Both the position numbers and the translations under genes were made by a program. Positions 1-5,610 of a stretch of 5,610 nucleotides of DNA are shown here, piece by piece (the stretch's first letter is position 1; every line of letters begins with the position of its first letter). Source of the DNA: Spirochaetaceae bacterium. Its GTDB lineage: Bacteria > Spirochaetota > Spirochaetia > CADAEX01. Location: positions 1-5,610 of the forward strand of contig WRFK01000111.1 in the NCBI GenBank assembly GCA_009778835.1, in the 5' to 3' direction. The notes below the pieces were generated by a model, which was not told the origin of the DNA, made no database searches, and saw nothing but the letters and a program-made list of their open reading frames with translations.

Positions 1-2628
1 CCTACATTCAGGCACGAACAATATGCGGAATATAAAGCAACAAGAGATAAAACACCGGAAGATCTTCATGCGCAAATACCGAGAATCGAAAAAATACTTG
101 AAGCAATTGGTGTAAAAATTATAAGAGTAAATGGCTTTGAAGCAGATGATATAATAGCCACCTTTTCTAAAAAGTGTTTTTCCGAAGAAAGAAAATATTT
201 TATTATTACAGGCGACAAAGATTTAATGCAGCTTGTGTCCACCCATACTGCTATTTTAAAACCAGGAAAGACAGGTTATGAAGAATTTGGAAAAGAAGAA
301 GTTTTTGCGCAATACGGAGTATATCCAGACCAGATAGTTGACTACCTCTCCCTTACAGGCGACAGTGCAGATAATATCCCGGGAGTTAGGGGAATAGGAC
401 CCAAGAATGCGTCATCGCTTCTTGAAAAATACGGAAATATTGAAGGGATATATAATTCGCTTGATAAAATGACAGGGAGCATTAAAACCAAACTTGAAGA
501 GGGAAGGGAAAGCTGTAAAATAAGCAGGGATCTTGTTATTCTTAAAGATGATATTAAAGTAGATACTTTGATCGATGATTTTTCCACAAGCAATTTTGCT
601 TTTTTAAATGCTGTGCCGCTTTTTGAAAATGAAAATGCGAAAAGCCTTGTTACGTGGATAACAGGAAAAAGTGGGGTTCAGGGCGCTCCGGCTGTTAAAT
701 CAGGCAGCCAGGAATCGGAACATGAGGAAGCTTCTTATAATGAAAACAGCGAAGATGCTTTTTCATCGACAGTAACAGATATATCCATTCCGGAAGACCT
801 AAAAAAATATTTTAGCGAAGATGAAATTAAAATACTAAAAGGAAAAGGTTCCTATATTGCTGTTACAGACCTTAATGCTCTTGATTCCCTGATAAAAAAA
901 GTAAAAGAGAAAAAAATATTTTCTTTTGACATAGAAACAGACGGACTCGATACGCTTACATCAAACCCGGTAGGGTTTTCCATAGCTTTTGAAAATGGCA
1001 TTGGTTATTATATCCCGCTTAGGGCAGACGATAAAGAAATTCTGTCAGAATCTCTTGTTAAAAACAGGCTGCGCGCTATTCTGGAAGATGACTCTTTAAA
1101 GCTTATAGGACAAAATATAAAATTTGATTATAAAGTGCTTTGCAAATGGGGCATAAAGCCAGTCAATATATGGTTTGATACAATGATCGCAGCCTGGCTT
1201 CTTAATACGCGCCTTGTTTCTTTTGGCATGGACTATCTTGCAGAATATTACCTTGATTATAAAACAATTACCTATAAAGATGTTGTGCCGCAAGATAAAA
1301 CATTTGACCAGATCCCTCTTGATACAGCAGTCCAATACTCAGGCGAAGATGCAGATATAACTTACAGACTTTATACTGTTTTCAGCAAGCAGCTTAAAGA
1401 AAGAGAATTAGAGCCGCTGTTTTTTGATCTTGAAATGCCTGTTGTTGTTATTCTTTCAGATATGGAGAAAGAAGGGGTAAGGGTAAGAAAAGAAGTTCTT
1501 GAATCATACGGCAAAGAACTTGGAAAAAGAATATCAAAACTGGAAAGCGAGATATATGAACTTTGCGGTAAAGAATTTAATATAAGTTCCACAAAACAGC
1601 TCCAGGAAGTGCTTTTTGTTGACAGGCAGCTTAAAACAATAAAAAAAACCAAGACAGGTTATTCAACAGATAACTATGTTCTGGAAGAGCTTGCAAAAGA
1701 AGATCCGCTTCCTGCTCTTGTTCTAAAATACAGAGGATTTTCAAAACTAAAATCAACTTATGTGGATGCTCTTCCTCTGTTATCGGAATCATCAACTTCC
1801 AAAATACATACAACATACAGACAAACAGGGACTGCAACAGGAAGACTTTCAAGTATCAATCCCAATTTGCAGAATATCCCCATAAAAGATGAAGATGGCA
1901 GAAAAATCAGGAAAGCTTTTATCCCTTCTGCGGGGCGGGTTTTTATGAGCGCAGACTATTCCCAGATAGAGCTTGTTGTGCTTGCTCATCTTTCAGAGGA
2001 TCCGGAATTGACCCGCGCTTTTACAGAAAAAACAGATGTGCATACCCTTACAGCAACCCTGATATTTGATATTCCTCCGGATAAAGTTACACAGGAACAG
2101 AGGCGCATAGCAAAAACAATAAATTTCGGAGTTATGTATGGAATGAGCAGCTTCCGCCTTTCCAGGGAATTGCAAATTCCGCGCGCAAGAGCAGATGAGT
2201 TTATAAAATCTTATTTTGACCGCTATAAAATGATCCGGGATTTTATTGATAAAACAGTTAAATATGCGGAAGAAAATGGTTATGTAAAAACAATACTTGG
2301 ACGGCAGCGCCATATAGATGGTATAAACAGTAAAAACAAAAATGAAAAAAATGGCGCGGAAAGAATGGCTGTAAATACCCCTATTCAGGGGTCTGCTGCT
2401 GATATTGTTAAGCAGGCAATGATTAATGTAACATTAAGAATCAAAAAAGAGAAATTAAATTCAAAATTGGTACTGCAGGTACATGATGAGTTGATTTTTG
2501 AAGTACCTTTTAATGAGATTGATGTCATGAAAAACCTTCTGAAAGAAGAGATGGAATCTGTAATAAAACTTAAAGTTCCTTTAAGAGTTACTGTTGAAAC
2601 CGGAGAAAGTTGGGGAGATATGCACTAA
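1..2628 (+). CDS. polA: DNA polymerase I, 5'-truncated by the window edge
   Basis: Family A DNA polymerase, which fills gaps, removes RNA primers and works in repair in the cytoplasm. The frame is open from base 1, so the in-frame ATG at 226 is internal and 875 residues are visible. The 5'-nuclease metal ligands are present (fragment E47, D49, D50, D72, D74, then GDSADN with D121 and D124). Matching these to E. coli Pol I implies about 66 missing N-terminal residues, which carry the first nuclease aspartates. A Ser/Glu-rich linker (about 222-265) follows. The 3'-5' exonuclease motifs look intact: FDIET (D310, E312), NIKFD (D376) and YSGED (Y446, D450), so proofreading is expected. The polymerase domain has TATGRLSS, motif A DYSQIEL (D652), the O-helix RRIAKTINFGVMYG (R701, K705, F709, Y713) and motif C QVHDELIF (H828, D829, E830). 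Oddity: the residue after DYSQIEL is Val, where Arg is usual. The stop codon overlaps the coaE start. Identification is essentially certain. Confidence 0.98.
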   Translation, partial: PTFRHEQYAEYKATRDKTPEDLHAQIPRIEKILEAIGVKIIRVNGFEADDIIATFSKKCFSEERKYFIITGDKDLMQLVSTHTAILKPGKTGYEEFGKEEVFAQYGVYPDQIVDYLSLTGDSADNIPGVRGIGPKNASSLLEKYGNIEGIYNSLDKMTGSIKTKLEEGRESCKISRDLVILKDDIKVDTLIDDFSTSNFAFLNAVPLFENENAKSLVTWITGKSGVQGAPAVKSGSQESEHEEASYNENSEDAFSSTVTDISIPEDLKKYFSEDEIKILKGKGSYIAVTDLNALDSLIKKVKEKKIFSFDIETDGLDTLTSNPVGFSIAFENGIGYYIPLRADDKEILSESLVKNRLRAILEDDSLKLIGQNIKFDYKVLCKWGIKPVNIWFDTMIAAWLLNTRLVSFGMDYLAEYYLDYKTITYKDVVPQDKTFDQIPLDTAVQYSGEDADITYRLYTVFSKQLKERELEPLFFDLEMPVVVILSDMEKEGVRVRKEVLESYGKELGKRISKLESEIYELCGKEFNISSTKQLQEVLFVDRQLKTIKKTKTGYSTDNYVLEELAKEDPLPALVLKYRGFSKLKSTYVDALPLLSESSTSKIHTTYRQTGTATGRLSSINPNLQNIPIKDEDGRKIRKAFIPSAGRVFMSADYSQIELVVLAHLSEDPELTRAFTEKTDVHTLTATLIFDIPPDKVTQEQRRIAKTINFGVMYGMSSFRLSRELQIPRARADEFIKSYFDRYKMIRDFIDKTVKYAEENGYVKTILGRQRHIDGINSKNKNEKNGAERMAVNTPIQGSAADIVKQAMINVTLRIKKEKLNSKLVLQVHDELIFEVPFNEIDVMKNLLKEEMESVIKLKVPLRVTVETGESWGDMH
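2612..2617 (+). promoter_or_regulatory. Ribosome binding site of coaE, inside the end of polA
   Basis: GGGGAG lies 10 bases before the ATG at 2628 and within the last codons of polA. It supports the ATG at 2628 over the in-frame TTG at 2610, which would add six residues (MGRYAL) in front of the usual start of this family. With the one-base TAATG overlap, the arrangement suggests that ribosomes finishing polA help start coaE. Confidence 0.6.
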
Positions 2629-3212
2629 TGGTAATAGGGCTAACAGGTAAATACTGCAGCGGCAAAAGTTCAATAGCTGAAGAATTTGAGAAAAGAGGCT
2701 TTTATGTTATTGAAGTGGATAAACTTGGCCACGCTGCTTTAAATATAAAAAAAACCGAAATCAAAGAAACATTCGGCAGCATTGTTATTATAAATGAAGA
2801 AGTAAACAGGCGAGCTTTGGGAAAAATTGTCTTTAGAAGCAGCAAAAAAAGGGATCAGCTTGAAAAAATAGTTCACCCTGTTATGGTGCATGAAGTTGAA
2901 GAGATCCTTAAAAAGCACCAGGGAAAAAATATCCTTATTGATGCAGCTATACTTGCCCGCATGGGGCTTCATAAATTTTGCGATGCTGTTATCTGGGTGA
3001 CTGCTCCGTTTTTAAAAAGGCTCGATATGGCTTTATACAGGGATAACAGAGGTGTTTTTTTTGCCCTTAGCAGAATGTTTTCTCAAAGAAAACTGAAGTC
3101 TAATCTAACTAAAAAACATGTCGATACTTATATTATAGACAACACAGGAGACCTTAACAGTCTTTCTGATAAAGTTGAAAGTATTTTAAAAACTATAAAC
3201 TCAAGGAAATAG
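2628..3212 (+). CDS. coaE: Dephospho-CoA kinase, divergent form
   Basis: Predicted to phosphorylate the ribose 3'-OH of dephospho-CoA with ATP, the last step of coenzyme A synthesis, in the cytoplasm. The protein has 194 residues, close to the usual 200 or so. It begins MVIGLTG with a P-loop GKYCSGKS (residues 7-14). Next come the acidic residue D31 in EVDKLGH, where the family has its conserved Asp, LGKIVF (64-69), and the HP pair at 83-84. A lid-like RLDMALYRD (131-139), SQR (152-154) and a C-terminal IIDNTGDL (169-176) match the family's xIDNxG ending. It is divergent: the usual PLL(F/Y)E stretch reads AAILA (106-110), and the lid region ALYRDNRGVFFALSRM is unusual. The start ATG overlaps the polA stop and has a GGGGAG site 10 bases upstream. 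A generic P-loop kinase is the alternative, but the order of motifs favours CoaE. Confidence 0.92.
   Translation: MVIGLTGKYCSGKSSIAEEFEKRGFYVIEVDKLGHAALNIKKTEIKETFGSIVIINEEVNRRALGKIVFRSSKKRDQLEKIVHPVMVHEVEEILKKHQGKNILIDAAILARMGLHKFCDAVIWVTAPFLKRLDMALYRDNRGVFFALSRMFSQRKLKSNLTKKHVDTYIIDNTGDLNSLSDKVESILKTINSRK
3203..3207 (+). promoter_or_regulatory. Ribosome binding site of the SPOR-domain gene
   Basis: AAGGA lies inside the last codons of coaE, 10 bases before the ATG at 3218. Because the site sits in the upstream gene and only 5 bases separate the two reading frames, the SPOR gene is probably translated from the polA-coaE message. No promoter was recognised between the genes. Confidence 0.5.
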
Positions 3213-3217
3213 GCTTT

Positions 3218-3916
3218 ATGGACCAGCAAAAAATATTATGGATTACCCTTTCTATAGCAGTTTTGCTTCTTGCTGTACTTGGAAGTGCTCTTTTTATATT
3301 TGGACCTTCTGCTATAGGCAGAGAACAGGGAGCAATATCTTCGGATTCAAAGTCCGATAATAATCAGTTTGACCCTATAGAATGGGCAAGAACAGGAAGC
3401 GAGTATCCTACGCTTAACGATATTACACCTTCGGAGAACAACGAGGATGGTTTTGTTGTTTCTGCCGAGGGCTCGGATTTAGACAAAGATAAAATTACTA
3501 TTTCTGATGATAATAAAGATAGCGGAAAAGCAGTTGTATCTTTGCCTGTAAAAAAAGTTGAACAGCCAAAAGTATCTTCTGCTGATTCAAATATCAAAAA
3601 AAGCGAACCAACTGCTAAAAAACCTGCTGATAAAACTTCTGCTTCTAAAACTGTAAAAAGCGTAAAAGAATATTGGATACAGACAAATTCTTTTTCAACA
3701 ATTGCCAGAGCAGAAGAAGAGAGAAAAGTAATTACAGCAAAGGGATTCCCGGCAGTAGTCCAGACCAAAGTATCGGGAGATAAAACTTTTTACCGTGTAA
3801 GGGTTGGATCTTACTCCACAAGAGCAGAAGCTGAAAAATTTTTATATTGGATCAAAGATATAAAAGGGTTTGAAGGAAGCCAGATATACGAAGTTACAGC
3901 CCAGAGGGAAATGTAA
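3218..3916 (+). CDS. Single-span membrane protein with C-terminal SPOR domain
   Basis: The protein has 232 residues. A short N-terminus (MDQQKI) is followed by one hydrophobic helix at about residues 7-29 (ILWITLSIAVLLLAVLGSA) and no clear signal-peptidase site, so it is probably an inner-membrane anchor with the rest in the periplasm. Residues 30-150 look disordered: first acidic and Ser/Asn-rich (about 70-103), then Lys/Ser/Ala/Pro-rich and basic (about 107-150). The C-terminal SPOR domain (about 150-228) runs from YWIQTNSFST through a two-repeat pattern to FYRVRVGSYSTRAEAEKFL. SPOR domains bind peptidoglycan, in known cases glycan strands stripped of stem peptides at division sites. This layout resembles FtsN and DedD, but the linker shows no recognisable essential FtsN motif, so a division role is inference. 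It is the third gene after polA and coaE, 5 bases downstream. I cannot assign a gene name. Confidence 0.9.
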   Translation: MDQQKILWITLSIAVLLLAVLGSALFIFGPSAIGREQGAISSDSKSDNNQFDPIEWARTGSEYPTLNDITPSENNEDGFVVSAEGSDLDKDKITISDDNKDSGKAVVSLPVKKVEQPKVSSADSNIKKSEPTAKKPADKTSASKTVKSVKEYWIQTNSFSTIARAEEERKVITAKGFPAVVQTKVSGDKTFYRVRVGSYSTRAEAEKFLYWIKDIKGFEGSQIYEVTAQREM

Positions 3917-3924
3917 TTTTCATC

Positions 3925-3980
3925 GGGACAGGCTCCGATTAGGGACATATGCTCCGGTCTGGAGCAATAAGGAGTCTGTC
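3925..3980. repeat. Nested inverted and direct repeat in the convergent gap, possible two-way terminator
   Basis: The outer arms GACAGGCTCC (3927-3936) and GGAGTCTGTC (3971-3980) can form ten pairs, one of them G-U. An inner hairpin pairs GCTCC (3951-3955) with GGAGC (3961-3965) around a five-base loop, and T3950-A3966 can extend it. There are also direct repeats: GGGACAGGCTCCG (3925-3937) and GGGACATATGCTCCG (3942-3956). The element sits between two converging genes, where transcription should end, and its right arm touches the metH stop codon (3979-3981). Neither side has a proper T-run after the stem (ATTTCAC on +, CCGATGAAAA on -), so it is not a textbook intrinsic terminator. The pairing is seen directly; the terminator role is inferred. 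Confidence 0.45.
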
Positions 3981-5610
3981 ATTTCACAAGGTTTGATGCG
4001 ACTTTTACAGCCTCAACTCCATCTTTTGAATAATTTGCCCCTATTGACGCTGCCCACTCTTTTGTAACAACAGCTCCGCCAACCATAAATAACGAATTTA
4101 TCCCTTCTTTTTTCGCAAACTCAATAACTTCAGGCATTTTTACCATTGTTGTTGTCATAAGCGCAGAGAGCGCAATAATATCTGGTTTAAATTCTTTTGC
4201 GATTTTTATGATCTCTTCTGCGGGAACAGATTTACCAAGGTCTTTTACATCGAAGCCATAATTGCGAAGCATAAGTATTACAATATTTTTTCCAATATCG
4301 TGTATATCCCCTTCCACTGTCGCAAAAAGTATTTTACCTTTTGAAGTTGAATTTTTATCTTCAAGAAAAGGCTGGAGTATGGCAAACCCTTTTTTCATTG
4401 TCTCTGCGCTTGCAATAAGCTGCGGCAGAAAATACTTTTTATTGTCATAAAGCTCGCCTACATACATAATCGCGGGGATCATTATTTTTTCAAGAATATC
4501 TTTTGGAGCCATCCCTTTTTCAAAAATATCCTGTACATAGCCTGATATATCGTCCCTGTTGCCGGAGACAATGCAGTCATAAACAGGATCTTTTCCCGAT
4601 ACTTTTTCCAGACTCTCTTTTGGAACAGGTTGAATATTGTTGTCTGGATTTTCAGAAGCAAATTTAATATAGGATAATGCATCAACATCTTTTCCTGCAA
4701 GGAGATCAGCTGAATATTTTGCCCACATCAACTCTGTTTCTCCTGGATTTGCGATTACATGGGTCATGCCATTTGCAACAGCCATTGAAAGAAAAGATGA
4801 GTTTATCTTTTTTCGTTCGGGCAGCCCAAACGAAACATTAGAAAGGCCGGCTAACGAGGAGAATCCGTTTTCAGTTGCCCATCTTATTGTTTTAAGAGTT
4901 TCTGCCGGAGCTTTTGGGCTTGATGAAACAGTCATAACAAGACCGTCGATGATTATATCATTTTTTGTAAAACCCAATTTTTCTGCGCTTTTAAAAACTT
5001 CTTTTATGATTTCTACTCTTGTTTCCGCTTTTTCGGGAAGCTCATTATCTTTAATAGGCAAAAGAATAAACATTGCCCCATATTTTGCTGCAATCGGCAG
5101 AAGTTTTTCAATTTTTTCCTTTTCGCCTGATATCGAATTTATAAGAGACCTTCCCGGATATTTTCTAAGAGCTGTTTCTACGACTTCCGGCGAAGATGAA
5201 TCTATTACAAGAGGGAGCTTGCACCAAGGGGCAAGCATATCTATTATTTTTATTACTGTTTCTTTTTCATTGATTCCAGGCATTCCTGCATTTATATCTA
5301 AAAGATTTGCGCCCGATGCTTCCTGTTCTGTTGCCATTTTGCGCACAAGGGATAATTTGCCTTCAAGAAGCTCTTCCTGAAGTTTTCTCTTTCCTGTGGG
5401 ATTTATTCTTTCCCCTATTATTTGCAGTCCTGATTTTTTATTTGAGATAAGAGCTTCTGTTGCGCTTGAAAGTGTAATAATATCTTCTGCTTTTGGCAAA
5501 ACAGGCTTATATTTCGCAAGTTCTTTTGTAAGCAGTTTTATATGTTGTGGAGTTGTGCCGCAGCATCCTCCCATAATATTTGTTCCTGCTTTTGCAAAAG
5601 ATTCTGCAAA
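3979..5610 (-). CDS. metH: Cobalamin-dependent methionine synthase, short form, N-terminus beyond the window
   Basis: Predicted to move a methyl group from 5-methyltetrahydrofolate through cobalamin to homocysteine, giving methionine, in the cytoplasm. The frame is open to the right edge, so the ATG at 5574 is internal; 543 residues are visible. The fragment opens with the end of the homocysteine domain, FAKAGTNIMGGCCGTTP, whose Cys pair (16-17) supplies two of the three zinc ligands; the third lies outside the window. The methyl-folate (pterin-binding) domain spans about 63-307, with GERINPTG (66-73), DGLVMT (222-227) and GLSNVSFGLPER (255-266). The helical cobalamin cap is at about 342-417. 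The cobalamin domain (425-543) has GDIHDIG (D435, H437, G440), where H437 is the expected lower cobalt ligand, followed by SAL after 41 residues and GG after 26 more, the exact classical spacing. The protein ends there, with no S-adenosylmethionine reactivation domain. By analogy with T. maritima or E. coli, about 255-295 residues are missing upstream. The gene converges on the polA-coaE-SPOR unit. Confidence 0.95.
   Translation of the reverse strand, partial: FAESFAKAGTNIMGGCCGTTPQHIKLLTKELAKYKPVLPKAEDIITLSSATEALISNKKSGLQIIGERINPTGKRKLQEELLEGKLSLVRKMATEQEASGANLLDINAGMPGINEKETVIKIIDMLAPWCKLPLVIDSSSPEVVETALRKYPGRSLINSISGEKEKIEKLLPIAAKYGAMFILLPIKDNELPEKAETRVEIIKEVFKSAEKLGFTKNDIIIDGLVMTVSSSPKAPAETLKTIRWATENGFSSLAGLSNVSFGLPERKKINSSFLSMAVANGMTHVIANPGETELMWAKYSADLLAGKDVDALSYIKFASENPDNNIQPVPKESLEKVSGKDPVYDCIVSGNRDDISGYVQDIFEKGMAPKDILEKIMIPAIMYVGELYDNKKYFLPQLIASAETMKKGFAILQPFLEDKNSTSKGKILFATVEGDIHDIGKNIVILMLRNYGFDVKDLGKSVPAEEIIKIAKEFKPDIIALSALMTTTMVKMPEVIEFAKKEGINSLFMVGGAVVTKEWAASIGANYSKDGVEAVKVASNLVK

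Noticed and set aside
226..2628. ATG at 226 as the start of polA
   Set aside because: The same frame is open to base 1 and encodes clear 5'-nuclease sequence (VNGFEADDIIATF, IITGDKDLMQLV) across the ATG, which lies inside the conserved GDKD region.
2610..2628. TTG at 2610 as the start of coaE
   Set aside because: It would add six residues not expected in the family and would overlap the GGGGAG ribosome site; the ATG at 2628 gives the typical MVIGLTG start.
3364..3768. 134-codon open frame on the - strand
   Set aside because: It is antisense to the SPOR-domain gene and is hydrophobic only because it complements Ser/Lys/Glu-rich codons; no supporting ribosome site or family match was recognised.
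3951..3970. Inner hairpin as a classical intrinsic terminator
   Set aside because: The stem is only 5-6 pairs and is followed by AATAAGGAG on the + strand and no T-run on the - strand, so a simple intrinsic terminator is not supported.
3870..4067. 65-codon + strand frame across the convergent gap
   Set aside because: It starts inside the SPOR coding region, runs through the repeat and into antisense metH, and shows no protein motif.
4766..5380. 204-codon open frame on the + strand
   Set aside because: It lies wholly antisense to the conserved methyl-folate domain of metH, and its translation has no recognisable motif; it is a shadow frame.
3979..5574. ATG at 5574 as the start of a shorter corrinoid methyltransferase
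   Set aside because: The frame continues to the window edge and the residues before the ATG (FAESFAKAGTNI) complete the homocysteine-domain motif ending GGCCGTTP, so the gene is a longer MetH.

Overview
This window is an AT-rich stretch of bacterial chromosome that is densely packed with genes. It has three genes on the + strand (polA, coaE and a SPOR-domain membrane protein) and one gene converging on them from the right (metH, on the - strand). Both edges cut through genes: polA lacks its 5' end and metH lacks its 5' (N-terminal) end. There is no stretch over 300 bases without a gene. No tRNA, rRNA, CRISPR array, insertion sequence or phage gene was seen.

Layout. Positions 1-2628 encode DNA polymerase I with all three activities represented. 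Its stop codon overlaps the start of coaE (2628-3212, dephospho-CoA kinase) by one base (TAATG). After only 5 bases comes 3218-3916, a single-span membrane protein with a C-terminal SPOR (peptidoglycan-binding) domain. This spacing suggests one operon with translational coupling. A 62-base gap (3917-3978) holds a nested inverted/direct repeat where the two transcription units meet. On the other strand, 5610 down to 3979 encodes most of a short cobalamin-dependent methionine synthase: the end of the homocysteine domain, the methyl-folate domain, the cobalamin cap and the cobalamin domain. It stops there, without the S-adenosylmethionine reactivation domain of the E. coli enzyme.

Organism. I infer a spirochaete, probably Treponema-like, with moderate confidence. 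The clues are the divergent CoaE with a GKYCSGKS P-loop and no PLL(F/Y)E motif, the PolA motif A reading DYSQIELVVLAH, the SPOR neighbour and the AT-rich codon use. These are impressions from remembered family sequences, not a database search. Short MetH proteins are known in Thermotoga and many anaerobes, so an anaerobic lifestyle fits.

How the genes relate. PolA (replication and repair), CoaE (last step of coenzyme A synthesis) and the SPOR protein (cell envelope or division) are housekeeping functions without an obvious shared pathway. MetH belongs to methionine and one-carbon metabolism and is a separate transcription unit. I see no convincing evidence of an undescribed system. The points most worth a second look are the PolA motif A substitution, the missing MetH reactivation domain, the structured convergent gap and the divergent CoaE.
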